Origin: an uncultured Desulfobacter sp.
GTDB taxonomy: Bacteria > Desulfobacterota > Desulfobacteria > Desulfobacterales > Desulfobacteraceae
NCBI RefSeq assembly: GCF_963665355.1
Contig: NZ_OY762229.1
Location: 1,302,001-1,366,000, forward strand
Reading direction: 5' to 3'
DNA length: 64,000 bases
Positions 36,886-45,275 of the stretch are shown piece by piece. Every line of letters begins with the position of its first letter. Position 1 is the stretch's first letter. The notes under the pieces were generated by a model. The model was not told the DNA's origin, did no database searches, and saw only the letters and a list, made by a program, of their open reading frames with translations. The position numbers and the translations under genes were made by a program.

Positions 36886-38256
36886 ATGCAATCAACAGCC
36901 CGGGGTGAAGGGTTTTCCACCAAGACTTTTTTACGACTGATTTTTACCCTGGCCTTGCCCATTTCCCTGCAATATCTTCTGACCTGTTCCATGGCTGTGA
37001 TAGATATGCTGATGATCGGCCAGCTCCATGACGCTGCCGTCGCAGCCGTGGGAATTGCCAATCAGTTTGTTTTTATCTCCTTTGTTGTTCAGTTCGGCAT
37101 CCACTCGGGTATAGCAATTTTTACGGCCCAGTACTGGGGAAAAGGGGACCTTTCACGCATCCATCAATTGTCCGGTCTTGGAATCCTGGCAGGTTTTGCC
37201 ATTGGTGCGGTGTTTGCCGCAGCAGCCCTGTTTTTTCCCTCAGTGGTGATTTCATTATTTTCCAGTGATGCCGAAGTGGTCGGTCTTGGTGCACGATACC
37301 TTCGCATTGTGGGATTAGCCTTTCTTCCTTTTAGCGCAACCTTTTCCTTTATGACCAATATGAGGAGTATGGGGTTTGCCATTGCACCTTTGATATCATC
37401 CTTTGCAGCAGTGCTTGTAAATATTGCACTCAACTACTGCCTGATTTTCGGCAATTTTGGCTTTCCCGCCTTGGGTGTAACAGGAGCTGCCATTGGCACC
37501 TGCACGGCCAAGCTTGTTGAAACAGGTCTTTTAACGTCAATTATCTACTTGAAACCATATCCCCTTGCCGCTTCCCTAAAAAAAATGCTTGGATTCGACC
37601 TTGCTTTTGTCAGGCAGATCATCGCCACCTGCTGGCCCGTGTTTCTCAACGAATTTTTCTGGGTCACAGGTGTGAGCATGTACAAACTTGTTTATGCCCG
37701 CATGGGGACCCAGTCAATTGCTGCGGTAAATATAGTTTCCACCTTTGAGGAGTTTTTATTTATTCCCTTTTTCGGTATTTTCCATGCCGGTTCCATTCTT
37801 ATCGGCAACAGCATTGGAGCAAAAAGATACGAACGGGCGTTTGCCTATGGCAAATTCATCCTTTTATCTCAACTTCCCATGGCACTGGTCGCAGGACTTT
37901 TGCTCATTCTCTCAAGGCACCTTATCCTGGGATTTTACAATATTTCCACAGAAGCCTACGGCAATGCCTACTATCTGATGCTGACAACAGGCCTGATCTT
38001 TTGGACAAAGACCACCAATTTTACTACAGTGGTGTCGGTGTTCAGGGGCGGGGGAGATACAAAATTCGGCTTTTTTATGGATTTAAGCGCGGTGTGGTGC
38101 ATTGGCGTACCCATGGCGTTCACAGGTGCGTTTGTCCTTAGCTGGCCGGTGTACGGGGTTATGGCCCTGATTGCCTTGGAGGAGATATTCAAGCTTATTA
38201 TTGGATTGCCGCGTTTTTTTTCAAAAAAATGGATAAGAAACCTTGTGGCAGATTAA
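36886..38256 (+). CDS. MATE-family efflux transporter
   Basis: About 456 residues, twelve predicted membrane helices, a NorM/DinF-type cation-coupled exporter of the cytoplasmic membrane. The opening LRLIFTLALPISLQYLLTCS leads to DMLMIGQLHDAAVAAVGIAN, and the second half repeats the pattern with VFLNEFFWVTGVSMYKLVYA and MGTQSIAAVNIVSTFEE. The ATG at 36886 is chosen over an in-frame TTG at 36868; GGAG lies 12 bases before it. Substrate unknown. Confidence 0.9.
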   Translation: MQSTARGEGFSTKTFLRLIFTLALPISLQYLLTCSMAVIDMLMIGQLHDAAVAAVGIANQFVFISFVVQFGIHSGIAIFTAQYWGKGDLSRIHQLSGLGILAGFAIGAVFAAAALFFPSVVISLFSSDAEVVGLGARYLRIVGLAFLPFSATFSFMTNMRSMGFAIAPLISSFAAVLVNIALNYCLIFGNFGFPALGVTGAAIGTCTAKLVETGLLTSIIYLKPYPLAASLKKMLGFDLAFVRQIIATCWPVFLNEFFWVTGVSMYKLVYARMGTQSIAAVNIVSTFEEFLFIPFFGIFHAGSILIGNSIGAKRYERAFAYGKFILLSQLPMALVAGLLLILSRHLILGFYNISTEAYGNAYYLMLTTGLIFWTKTTNFTTVVSVFRGGGDTKFGFFMDLSAVWCIGVPMAFTGAFVLSWPVYGVMALIALEEIFKLIIGLPRFFSKKWIRNLVAD

Positions 38257-38327
38257 ACCTATTGCATAGTTTCCGATTCACATTGTAACCATGCGGCAAT
38301 CCGAGTGCAGCGACCTATCTGTGCGCC

Positions 38328-39728
38328 TTAACTTCCCATGTGAATGTGGGAGACAAAAAAGTCCCTGAATTCATCCTCCCTGTGGCTGACGTATAAAATG
38401 GTGCTTAATTTTTCTGCTGCCACCTGACCCAGAAAATCCAGGATCGCATTGCGATTGGCCCGGTCCAGTCCGTGGGTGGGTTCGTCCAATACCAGAAGAT
38501 CGGGCAGTTTTATCAGGGCCCGGGCAATGAGCGCCAGCCGCTGGTCTGCATAGGAGAGGTTGCGAAACGCGGATTGGGCTTTATCTGCCAGACTGATGCG
38601 TTCAAGCCAGGCCATGGCTTGTTTTTCGTCTTCAGGTCCCGGACGCAGGTACAGACCAATGGTGTCATAAAGACCAGACAGCACACAGTCCAGGACGCTG
38701 CCGGCCACCCGGTAGTTGCGGTGAAAATCTGTGCTGACAATCCCCATTTTTTTCTTCAGTTCCCAGATGGACTCTCCGGTGCCCCGGCGGGTGCCGAATA
38801 TCCATAGCTTGTTCTGGTAGCAGGCGGGATGGTCGCCTGTGATCACCTGAAGCAAGGTTGATTTGCCACAGCCATTGGGGCCTGACACCAGGGTGTGCTC
38901 GCCCGGGGTTATGCAAAGGTTCAGATGGGAAAAAACCGAACGGCCCGAATACCCCGCATGTCCGTCTTCAAGCCTGACCAGCTCCCTATAAATGGGCACT
39001 TTTTCGGGGTCGGCATCTTGGGGAAATGCGTTTTCTGCCGGCTTCAAATCAGTTACGTCTGCTGAGAAGCTCGCCTGTTCCTGCAATTTAAAAAGTTGGG
39101 GTAAGATCTCCTGCCGGGAACCGTGAAGGGGCATCTGTCCGTTTTCAATAACAGCAATGTGGGTGGCACTGGAAGGAATGTCTCCGGGATCATAAACAAA
39201 AGCCAGAATACCCATCCCGCAACCCCTGCAATGGTCCAGAGCCAGATCAAGCTGCCCGCACCCTGCCTTGTCCAGGCCGTCGAAGGGCGACTGGATCAGC
39301 AGCCATTGAGCACCTGAACAGATTCTGGCCAGCATCAGCAATTTTCTTGTCTGGCCCGTGGATAGCTGTCGATAACCATGGTCCAGGACCTGCTCCATGC
39401 CAAAGGCCCGGATTATGTCTGTGTATTCATTGGAATTATGAATGAAGGCCCGGGCCGGGGTGCCGGGGTCAAGCTGGTCCATGAAGTCAGTGTCGTCGTT
39501 TTTAAGTTCCTGTTCAAAGACCTCCTGTTGCCCGGCAAAGGAAAAGATTCCCATCTCCTTGGGTAGACAGATTTCAGCGCCCCGTATCTGCGGGTGGTCT
39601 GGGGCCAACAAGTTAAAAAAAGTGTCAATACCGGACCGGTTCTGGCCCAGAATGCACCAGAACTGTCCGGGTGCAGCTTCAAACAAAGTGATCTGTAAAT
39701 CAGGTGTTTTTACGTTTTTAATTTTCAT
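38328..39728 (-). CDS. ModF-like tandem ABC ATPase
   Basis: 466 residues, two ABC nucleotide-binding domains in one chain without membrane segments, like ModF (PhrA) of molybdate regions. The second domain is canonical (Walker A GPNGCGKST, signature LSYADQRLALIARAL, Walker B LLVLDEPTHGLD). The first is degenerate: Walker A reads GQNRSGIDT and Walker B LLIQSPFDGLD with Ser-Pro in place of Asp-Glu, though its signature LSTGQTRK is intact. It stands alone; no molybdate transporter is adjacent. The role of ModF proteins is poorly known. Confidence 0.82.
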   Translation of the reverse strand: MKIKNVKTPDLQITLFEAAPGQFWCILGQNRSGIDTFFNLLAPDHPQIRGAEICLPKEMGIFSFAGQQEVFEQELKNDDTDFMDQLDPGTPARAFIHNSNEYTDIIRAFGMEQVLDHGYRQLSTGQTRKLLMLARICSGAQWLLIQSPFDGLDKAGCGQLDLALDHCRGCGMGILAFVYDPGDIPSSATHIAVIENGQMPLHGSRQEILPQLFKLQEQASFSADVTDLKPAENAFPQDADPEKVPIYRELVRLEDGHAGYSGRSVFSHLNLCITPGEHTLVSGPNGCGKSTLLQVITGDHPACYQNKLWIFGTRRGTGESIWELKKKMGIVSTDFHRNYRVAGSVLDCVLSGLYDTIGLYLRPGPEDEKQAMAWLERISLADKAQSAFRNLSYADQRLALIARALIKLPDLLVLDEPTHGLDRANRNAILDFLGQVAAEKLSTILYVSHREDEFRDFFVSHIHMGS

Positions 39729-39925
39729 GGTTGCATTTAATCAAATTCATGGCTTTTCAGCAATCGAGAATTTCTTATTGTGATAGTTTCATCCTATTAA
39801 TTAATAGTAATTGAATATTTCTAAGTTATAAGAATTTATGAGAAGGTGTCTCCCAGGTTAAACGCTTTCCCTTTTGGGTTTTAAAAGGTGAGTATATTAA
39901 ATAATTGATTCAAGGAGACAACACA

Positions 39926-40492
39926 ATGCAAACGTTAATCAATACAACAATTCTGGATTTCAATGTCCAGGCCTATCACAATGAAACGTTCAAGGCAGTC
40001 ACCCAGGATGATCTTAAAGGGAAATGGTCAGTCTTTTTCTTTTATCCGGCAGACTTTACCTTTGTCTGTCCCACGGAATTAGGAGATATGGCTGACAACT
40101 ATGACGAATTTCAGAAACTGGGTGTGGAAATATACAGTGTGAGCACGGATACGTATTTTACGCACAAGGCATGGCATGATGCCTCAGAGACCATCAAGAG
40201 AATAAAGTTTCCCATGCTTGCAGATCCCACGGGCAAACTCTCCCGGGACTTCGGGGTTTACATTGAGTCCGCAGGCCTTGCGTACCGAGGCACATTTCTT
40301 GTCAATCCCGAAGGGCAGATAAAACTTGCCGAAATTAATGACAACGGTATTGGCCGTAACGCAGATGAGTTGCTAAGGAAGGTAAAGGCGGCTCAGTACA
40401 TCGCGGCAAATCCCTATGAAGTGTGCCCTGCCAAATGGAAAGAGGGTGCAAAAACGCTGAAACCGGGTTTGGATCTTGTGGGAAAAATTTAA
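39926..40492 (+). CDS. ahpC: Alkyl hydroperoxide reductase subunit C (2-Cys peroxiredoxin)
   Basis: 188 residues. The peroxidatic Cys is in [19 protein letters not shown] and the resolving Cys in [20 protein letters not shown]. It reduces peroxides with electrons from thioredoxin or AhpF. The start at 39926 follows CAAGGAGACAACACA. No ahpF is adjacent, so the thioredoxin system at 18-19 kb may be its donor. Confidence 0.95.
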   Translation: MQTLINTTILDFNVQAYHNETFKAVTQDDLKGKWSVFFFYPADFTFVCPTELGDMADNYDEFQKLGVEIYSVSTDTYFTHKAWHDASETIKRIKFPMLADPTGKLSRDFGVYIESAGLAYRGTFLVNPEGQIKLAEINDNGIGRNADELLRKVKAAQYIAANPYEVCPAKWKEGAKTLKPGLDLVGKI

Positions 40493-40657
40493 GGCGGGTG
40501 AAGTCCGACTTCACCGATTATAATAGAACCAGAGAGCAGGGAGGAACTCTTTCCTCCCATTTTTAATATTGATTTTGCAAAACGCCTGATATTTTGCTAA
40601 AAGCCTTGTGATGGAAAACAATGACATATTGGATATGTAACAGGAAGGGGCGGACTG

Positions 40658-41287
40658 GTGAACGGCTTTCAACCCAAAACAATATATGTGGATGTGGATG
40701 ATGTTGTATCCAGAACCACAGAAACTTATCCGGGAGTTGTGGCCCAAACGTTCGGTAAAACAGTCTCTTTTGAAGACTTGACAGGTTTTGATCTGAAACG
40801 CTGTTTTCAATTGACGGATAACGAGTTTCAATATTTTTTCGAGCTGGTTCATCAGCCGGATTTTCTTCTTGGCTTTGAGCCGGTGGAAGGAGCAGTCCAG
40901 ACCCTGAAGGAATGGGCTGACATGGGGCACGTTATTGATATTGTAACGGGGCGTCCCACTTCAGCCCAGGACGCGACCCTGACCTGGTTAGCAAGACATG
41001 ATGTACCTTTCAGGGGATTCATCATGGTGGATAAGTATAACCGTCCCGGAAACGACATGCCCCTGGCCATTTCAAAAGAAGAGTTATCCATGATGGATTA
41101 CGACCTGGCCGTGGAGGATTCTCCGGACATGGCTCTCTTTCTGGCCCGGAACATGGGGGTACCCACGGCATTGATCCACCGGCCCTGGAACCGGGAATGC
41201 GCCATACATGAAAACTTGGTACGGTGTACATCCTGGAACGAAGTTCATCAGATGATCAAAGAACCAGTGCTTTTAGAAAACGAGTAG
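40658..41287 (+). CDS. HAD-type 5'-nucleotidase-like phosphatase
   Basis: 209 residues with the HAD nucleophile motif IYVDVDDVVSRTTETYPG (D-x-D), a threonine motif II in VIDIVTGRPTSAQDAT, and the acidic motif IV in YDLAVEDSPDMALFLARN. It resembles the NT5C/YqfW group of deoxyribonucleotide or putative nucleotidases. The start is GTG with GGAAGGGGCGG upstream. It stands between ahpC and selC. Substrate unknown. Confidence 0.78.
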   Translation: MNGFQPKTIYVDVDDVVSRTTETYPGVVAQTFGKTVSFEDLTGFDLKRCFQLTDNEFQYFFELVHQPDFLLGFEPVEGAVQTLKEWADMGHVIDIVTGRPTSAQDATLTWLARHDVPFRGFIMVDKYNRPGNDMPLAISKEELSMMDYDLAVEDSPDMALFLARNMGVPTALIHRPWNRECAIHENLVRCTSWNEVHQMIKEPVLLENE

Positions 41288-41359
41288 TAGATTTGGATTT
41301 AGGGACTGCACCAAGAGGATATCTGCAACATCTCAATTTGTAGGATTTTTTAAAACAAA

Positions 41360-41387
41360 TTGACAAGCAGTGGGCTCAAAGTATATT
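41360..41387 (+). promoter_or_regulatory. Sigma-70-like promoter of selC
   Basis: TTGACA (41360-41365), 16-base spacer, TATATT (41382-41387), 12 bases before the 5' end of the tRNA. Confidence 0.7.
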
Positions 41388-41399
41388 CGTATGAATTGG

Positions 41400-41497
41400 G
41401 GAAGCACGCGGCTCACTGGTGGGGCCCTCGGACTTCAAATCCGATGTGCGGGGCTGATACCCTCGCGGGTGGGTTCGATTCCCATGTGCTTCCGCCA
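41400..41497 (+). tRNA. selC: Selenocysteine tRNA (anticodon TCA)
   Basis: A 98-base tRNA with the features of bacterial tRNA-Sec: an 8-bp acceptor stem (GGAAGCAC / GTGCTTCC), discriminator G and encoded CCA, anticodon TCA at 41435-41437 within CTTCAAA, a long variable arm (GTGCGGGGCTGATACCCTCGC) and T-arm GGTGGGTTCGATTCCCAT. It reads UGA codons with SECIS elements in selenoprotein mRNAs. No selenoprotein or selA/selB gene was recognised in this window. selC genes are frequent integration sites, and the DNA to the right is indeed mobile. Confidence 0.95.
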
Positions 41498-41561
41498 ATT
41501 ATTTCTTAAAAAACAATAGGTTATGTATTTATATTCCTGCCTAAAACTGCCTAACTTACCT

Positions 41562-41660
41562 AAATGAGCAGCGGGATTTGAACCCGCGTCCCACCACCAA
41601 AACCCGTATCAATAGAGGGTCTAAAATGCTCAGTCAGCACTTTTTCCCGTTGGCAGCTCC
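41562..41660 (-). ncRNA. tmRNA-like 3' end (functional gene or remnant)
   Basis: Read on the minus strand the segment ends GGGACGCGGGTTCAAATC followed by CCGC, which is the T-arm context of tmRNA rather than of ordinary tRNA. About 50 bases upstream is CTGACTGAGCAT, close to the conserved CTGACTAAGCAT of tmRNA, and further up AGCTGCCAACGGG resembles AGCTGGCAAGCGA of E. coli tmRNA. The expected 5' end (with GGATTCGAC) and a tag frame ending in Ala-Ala are not found, and the acceptor end (TGCTCA, no CCA) is odd. Therefore a truncated or divergent copy. Confidence 0.4.
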
Positions 41661-42205
41661 CCATCAGGTTCCCCTTGCCGAATTTTCCCAGATCATTTTT
41701 TAAAATCGTTCGTGATGCTTTTTCCTTCATGGGCCTTGGCCGCGGAGGTGTTGGGGAGGCCACGGTCCCGGGTATCAGTTCCCGCGTGACCAAAATCGTG
41801 GTTTGAGCCGGTGAAGCGTTCCCAAGCGTACTTCCCAGTTTGGAATCCGGCTGTTAACACCCAGCACCAGGAAATCTTCACCGTTCCAGGCGTAAGCCAG
41901 CGCGTGGAGAGGATGTTGCAATTGATCCCTTCCCGCCATCGGCTCTCGCGGTAAAGATTTTTCAGCCTATGGCCTTCCGGCTGCCCGTCATTGTTTTATC
42001 CCTGCTTATTTCCTCTTTACAGACCAAAAAGAAAAACGTTTCCAGAACCAGCGGAGATTATCGCCTGCAGGCGCCTGGATGTTTCCATAACCAAATCAGC
42101 AAGAACAACAGGAGTATAAATATATTAAATTTATTCTTGCCTTTCGTTGTTATAGCTGAAGTTTCCTGAAAATTAAAATCGGGCGGAAGAAGATTTAAAA
42201 TTGAT
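41661..42205. other. Region without a clear gene between the tmRNA-like end and the IS element
   Basis: Minus-strand frames look partly protein-like: a stretch DQLQHPLHALAYAWNGED and LGVNSRIPNWEVRLGTLHRL ends in a stop at about 41779, and the frame before it reads GHRLKNLYRESRW. If the region belongs to a tmRNA this is coincidental; otherwise it is the tail of a decayed gene of unknown type. Confidence 0.35.
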
Positions 42206-42261
42206 GGTCCTGTAAAAAGTCAGAGCCCAAATCAAGCTCCTGTTTTTGAGTTTGAACACTA

Positions 42262-42281
42262 TTTTGATCATATGATCAAAA
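42262..42281. repeat. Perfect 20-base palindrome TTTTGATCATATGATCAAAA
   Basis: Same TGATCA-N2-TGATCA architecture as the two sites at 683-757 upstream of UPF0251. Here it lies downstream of an IS transposase, where no host promoter is evident. Confidence 0.7.
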
Positions 42282-42373
42282 CTTGTTAAAAAACAATTTT
42301 TATAAGCCAAATTGCTCTTTGACATTCCAAAAAGCAGTGTATTACACCCCGAAAGGGCTCCCCTATGCCTCCT

Positions 42374-43978
42374 TTATGCATAGCTAAGCGCCTTCTGGAC
42401 AATAGTTGCCCTGAAGAGGTTGATTCCTGCTGCTTTTAAGGTTGCCGCGAACCTTACTGCTTGGAGACCTCGATATTTTAATCGTTTCACCCCGGTTCGT
42501 CGATCATATTCGGACATTGTTGCTTCGACTCCGGCTCGCCACCGATATCTATCTTTGAACTCATCTGTCTGTTCATAAGCTCTTCTTCGGGCGATCCTTG
42601 CAGCCTTAGCGGTATATCGACTGTACGCGTACTTTTTCCCCTGTTTTACCGGGCAATCTTCCAGTTGAGGGCAGCCCATGCAGGTATCAAGGGGAAAACC
42701 TTGGGTAATCCGTTCCTTCTTTTTCTTTTTAAAAACCGGGGCATGCCCTTGCGGACATGTTATGATCTGCCCATCTGCCGCAAGGTTGAAATCAGTAAGG
42801 CTGAGCTTTTCCTTTTTGGTCGTTCCCATGGTGGGCGAAACAAGATTAATTCCATCTGACTGGGCAATCTGGTGATTCTCATCGCTTCCATAAAGAGAGT
42901 CCGCCTGGAGTTCTTTGGGAGAAAGGTTTCTCTGCTTGGCGGCATCAATTGCAGGGATAAGAGCATTGGCATCACTTGCCGAGGCAGGTTCCACCTCAAC
43001 ATGAGTGATAAGATTCAAGGTTCCGGCCTTCTCATCTTCATCCTCTGTTTCTGTAAAGGTTTCCATCACCTGAACCTGGTAACCTTGTCCCTTATGTCCG
43101 CTGTAGGTCGCATCAGGGTCTGAAGGATTTTGAAGTGAGTCTGAAGGAATCTCTTTTGGAGCTTTAAGCGCAACCTTCTGGCCACTTTCAGGATCAACTT
43201 CCAGATTGCACTGCTCTTTCAAAACCCTTTCAAGCAGCTTGTAGCTGTACATGGATGAAACATCAGAGTCGCTTTTAAATTCCTGGATCAGATGGTAAAG
43301 ATCCTTGCTGACACTTGCAAGAGTTTTAGCTGAATCAGAGGGTTTTACCATGGAAAAGCAGGACAATGCCTTTTCCGAAATATACTTCCCGATAATATCG
43401 GTGCTGATACCGGAAAAATGGTCAGGGTGCTTGCGTTTCAGGTTAACCAGAAATTTATTGATACTCGCTGCAAAGATACTGATTCTTCCCAGCCGTCGCA
43501 TATTTGACTTAACATGGACCGAATCGATTCTTTGGTTGTCAGAATTGACTTCAAACACTGCTGCAAGTTTGTCTGTAATAGCATTGAAGAGGGTTTTGTC
43601 CAGTTTCTTTTCGATCATGAGTTGACGGAAGGTCCACAGGGTTTTCAAACATAGATATTTGGCGGCATCCGATTCTTCCGTTAAATTCAAGGCATAGTGC
43701 CATTGAATATTGAATGCCAGTTGCGATACGGTTTCTTCGTCAGTAAGATCATGAGCTTGCTGGAGCAGCAAAACACCGAGCATGGTGAAGAGTTCCTTTG
43801 TAGGACGTCCTGCTTCTCTTGAGAAATAGGGTTTGATCAGATTGACCGGTAATGAGCGGAGGATTTCTTTTTGAAAAAGCCCTGCCCAGGAGTCATCGAG
43901 CAATTTCCTGCGCTTCGGGCTTAAAAAGTCCCAAGGATCGAAAAGGTGGAGCTGATTGTGGTCATTTGTTTTAATCAT
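42374..43978 (-). CDS. IS1182-family transposase
   Basis: 534 residues, apparently intact. The N-terminal helix-rich domain (FDPWDFLSPKRRKLLDDSWA; YFSREAGRPTKELFTMLGVL) is the DUF772 type, and the DDE domain includes LQADSLYGSDENHQIAQSDG and a Cys-rich insertion FPLDTCMGCPQLEDCPVKQG. The C-terminal Glu region is RWRAGVEATMSEYDRRTGVK. It cuts and pastes or copies its own element. The intact frame suggests recent activity. Confidence 0.88.
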   Translation of the reverse strand: MIKTNDHNQLHLFDPWDFLSPKRRKLLDDSWAGLFQKEILRSLPVNLIKPYFSREAGRPTKELFTMLGVLLLQQAHDLTDEETVSQLAFNIQWHYALNLTEESDAAKYLCLKTLWTFRQLMIEKKLDKTLFNAITDKLAAVFEVNSDNQRIDSVHVKSNMRRLGRISIFAASINKFLVNLKRKHPDHFSGISTDIIGKYISEKALSCFSMVKPSDSAKTLASVSKDLYHLIQEFKSDSDVSSMYSYKLLERVLKEQCNLEVDPESGQKVALKAPKEIPSDSLQNPSDPDATYSGHKGQGYQVQVMETFTETEDEDEKAGTLNLITHVEVEPASASDANALIPAIDAAKQRNLSPKELQADSLYGSDENHQIAQSDGINLVSPTMGTTKKEKLSLTDFNLAADGQIITCPQGHAPVFKKKKKERITQGFPLDTCMGCPQLEDCPVKQGKKYAYSRYTAKAARIARRRAYEQTDEFKDRYRWRAGVEATMSEYDRRTGVKRLKYRGLQAVRFAATLKAAGINLFRATIVQKALSYA

Positions 43979-44101
43979 TTAGTCAACCATAAGTTATTGA
44001 TAACATAGAGTATGTTATACAAAATAAATATTTTTAATACAAGCTAAAAATCGAATTTTAGCCAATAATATTAACCTGTTAAATTGATTTTGGACTTTTT
44101 A

Positions 44102-45244
44102 GGCACTGGGCTCGAATAATTCAAGCCTCCTCTTTTCAAAACACTGGTTTTGTGTTTTATAGTCACCATGAAACCTCAAAACGCTCCCAGATGCCCAAGC
44201 TGCAGATCATCCGACACAACTCCTTTTAGGATTTACAATACGGTACATAATGGTTCTCGACATCTGATTCGATGTGAAGCCTGTAATCGGTTATTTGCTG
44301 AAACCAGCAATACAGCCATGGAAAATTTGAAGACACCAATCAGCAAGGTTGCATCTGCACTGCGGATTCGCAGCGAGGGCCCTGGCCTTCGGGCAACCGG
44401 CCGGATATTAGGATCGAATAAAGCTACCATTGCCCGCTGGGAGCAACTGTTTGGAGACCAGAAAGCAACGCTGATGTTCTATTCCTTTTGTCATGAATTT
44501 GTCTCCCTCACATTTGAAGGGGATGAGATATACACCGTGGTGGGAAAGCGTACCGATCCTTCGGACTCCAAAGGGTGGACTGCAGTCATCATAGAGCGAG
44601 CCAGCCGGTTCATTGTAGACCAACGATGTGGTAAGAAAAATGCCGCATTATTCAAGTCGGTTATGAAAACTGTATGCAAATATGTTCATCATACCAAAGA
44701 CCTGACTTTTCTCTCGGATGGAGAAAGACGTTATGGCAACATGCTGTTTGATTTATGTTCGGAGGTTTTGAAAACAGGAAGGGCTGGGCGTCCCCCCAAA
44801 ACGCTACCCAAAGGCGTCAAAGTGCGTGTGAAAAACAAGGGTGATCAAAAACGAAAGAAAGGCCGCAAACGTCCAAAATACCAAGTAACTCAACGGGAAC
44901 ACCCTGACACTGATCAGCGTTTGGCTAAAAATGAAATCCACGCCAACCATCTTGAGGCTCAGAATGCTGCAACGAGGAGAAGAAACAGTACTTTCAGAAG
45001 AAAAACAAACACATACGCTAAAGCAGAGCATGGCTTACAACGAACCCTGAATGTTCATCAAATCATACACAATTATGTTCGACCTCATTGGACTACCGGA
45101 AAGGTTCCGGCAGTTGCTTTGGGAATCATGTCGGAGGCCTTGAGCCTTGAGAGCATCCTCACAATGCAAAGAGCCGCATAGGGTTCCATAATGTTGAGGG
45201 TTCAAGACTAAAAATACATCTTGGAATAGTTGGAGCCCAGTGCC
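44102..45244 (+). mobile_element. IS1-like insertion sequence with 12-bp perfect terminal repeats
   Basis: 1143 bases bounded by GGCACTGGGCTC (44102-44113) and GAGCCCAGTGCC (45233-45244), which are perfect inverted repeats. It contains one transposase gene. No direct target duplication is visible; the left end touches the right end of the neighbouring IS1182-type element, so it inserted into or next to it. Confidence 0.75.
44168..45181 (+). CDS. IS1-like transposase with N-terminal zinc ribbon
   Basis: About 337 residues. The N-terminal InsA-like zinc ribbon is PRCPSCRSSDTTPFRIY with RCEACNRLF; a helix-turn-helix (GPGLRATGRILGSNKATIAR) follows; the catalytic DDE core shows FEGDEIYTVVGKRTDPSDSK, LTFLSDGERRYGN and HANHLEAQNAATRRRNSTFR. 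A basic insertion (KNKGDQKRKKGRKRPK) separates the last two. This single-frame organisation, without the frameshift of classical IS1, fits the ISMhu11-type branch. The ATG at 44168 is chosen over a TTG at 44150; neither has a good ribosome site. Confidence 0.82.
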   Translation: MKPQNAPRCPSCRSSDTTPFRIYNTVHNGSRHLIRCEACNRLFAETSNTAMENLKTPISKVASALRIRSEGPGLRATGRILGSNKATIARWEQLFGDQKATLMFYSFCHEFVSLTFEGDEIYTVVGKRTDPSDSKGWTAVIIERASRFIVDQRCGKKNAALFKSVMKTVCKYVHHTKDLTFLSDGERRYGNMLFDLCSEVLKTGRAGRPPKTLPKGVKVRVKNKGDQKRKKGRKRPKYQVTQREHPDTDQRLAKNEIHANHLEAQNAATRRRNSTFRRKTNTYAKAEHGLQRTLNVHQIIHNYVRPHWTTGKVPAVALGIMSEALSLESILTMQRAA

Positions 45245-45275
45245 GAAGGTATTGAAACAGGGGATAATATAGACT

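Larger units (their letters stand above)
42206..44101 (-). mobile_element. IS1182-type insertion sequence
   Basis: About 1.9 kb around a DDE transposase. The left end reads GGTCCTGTAAAAAGTCAGAG (42206 on) and the right end, read inward on the other strand, begins GCCTAAAAAGTCCAAAATC; the two share TAAAAAGTC. The right end abuts the terminal repeat of the next IS element, so its last bases may have been lost or overwritten. Boundaries are estimates; no target duplication could be recognised. Confidence 0.6.
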
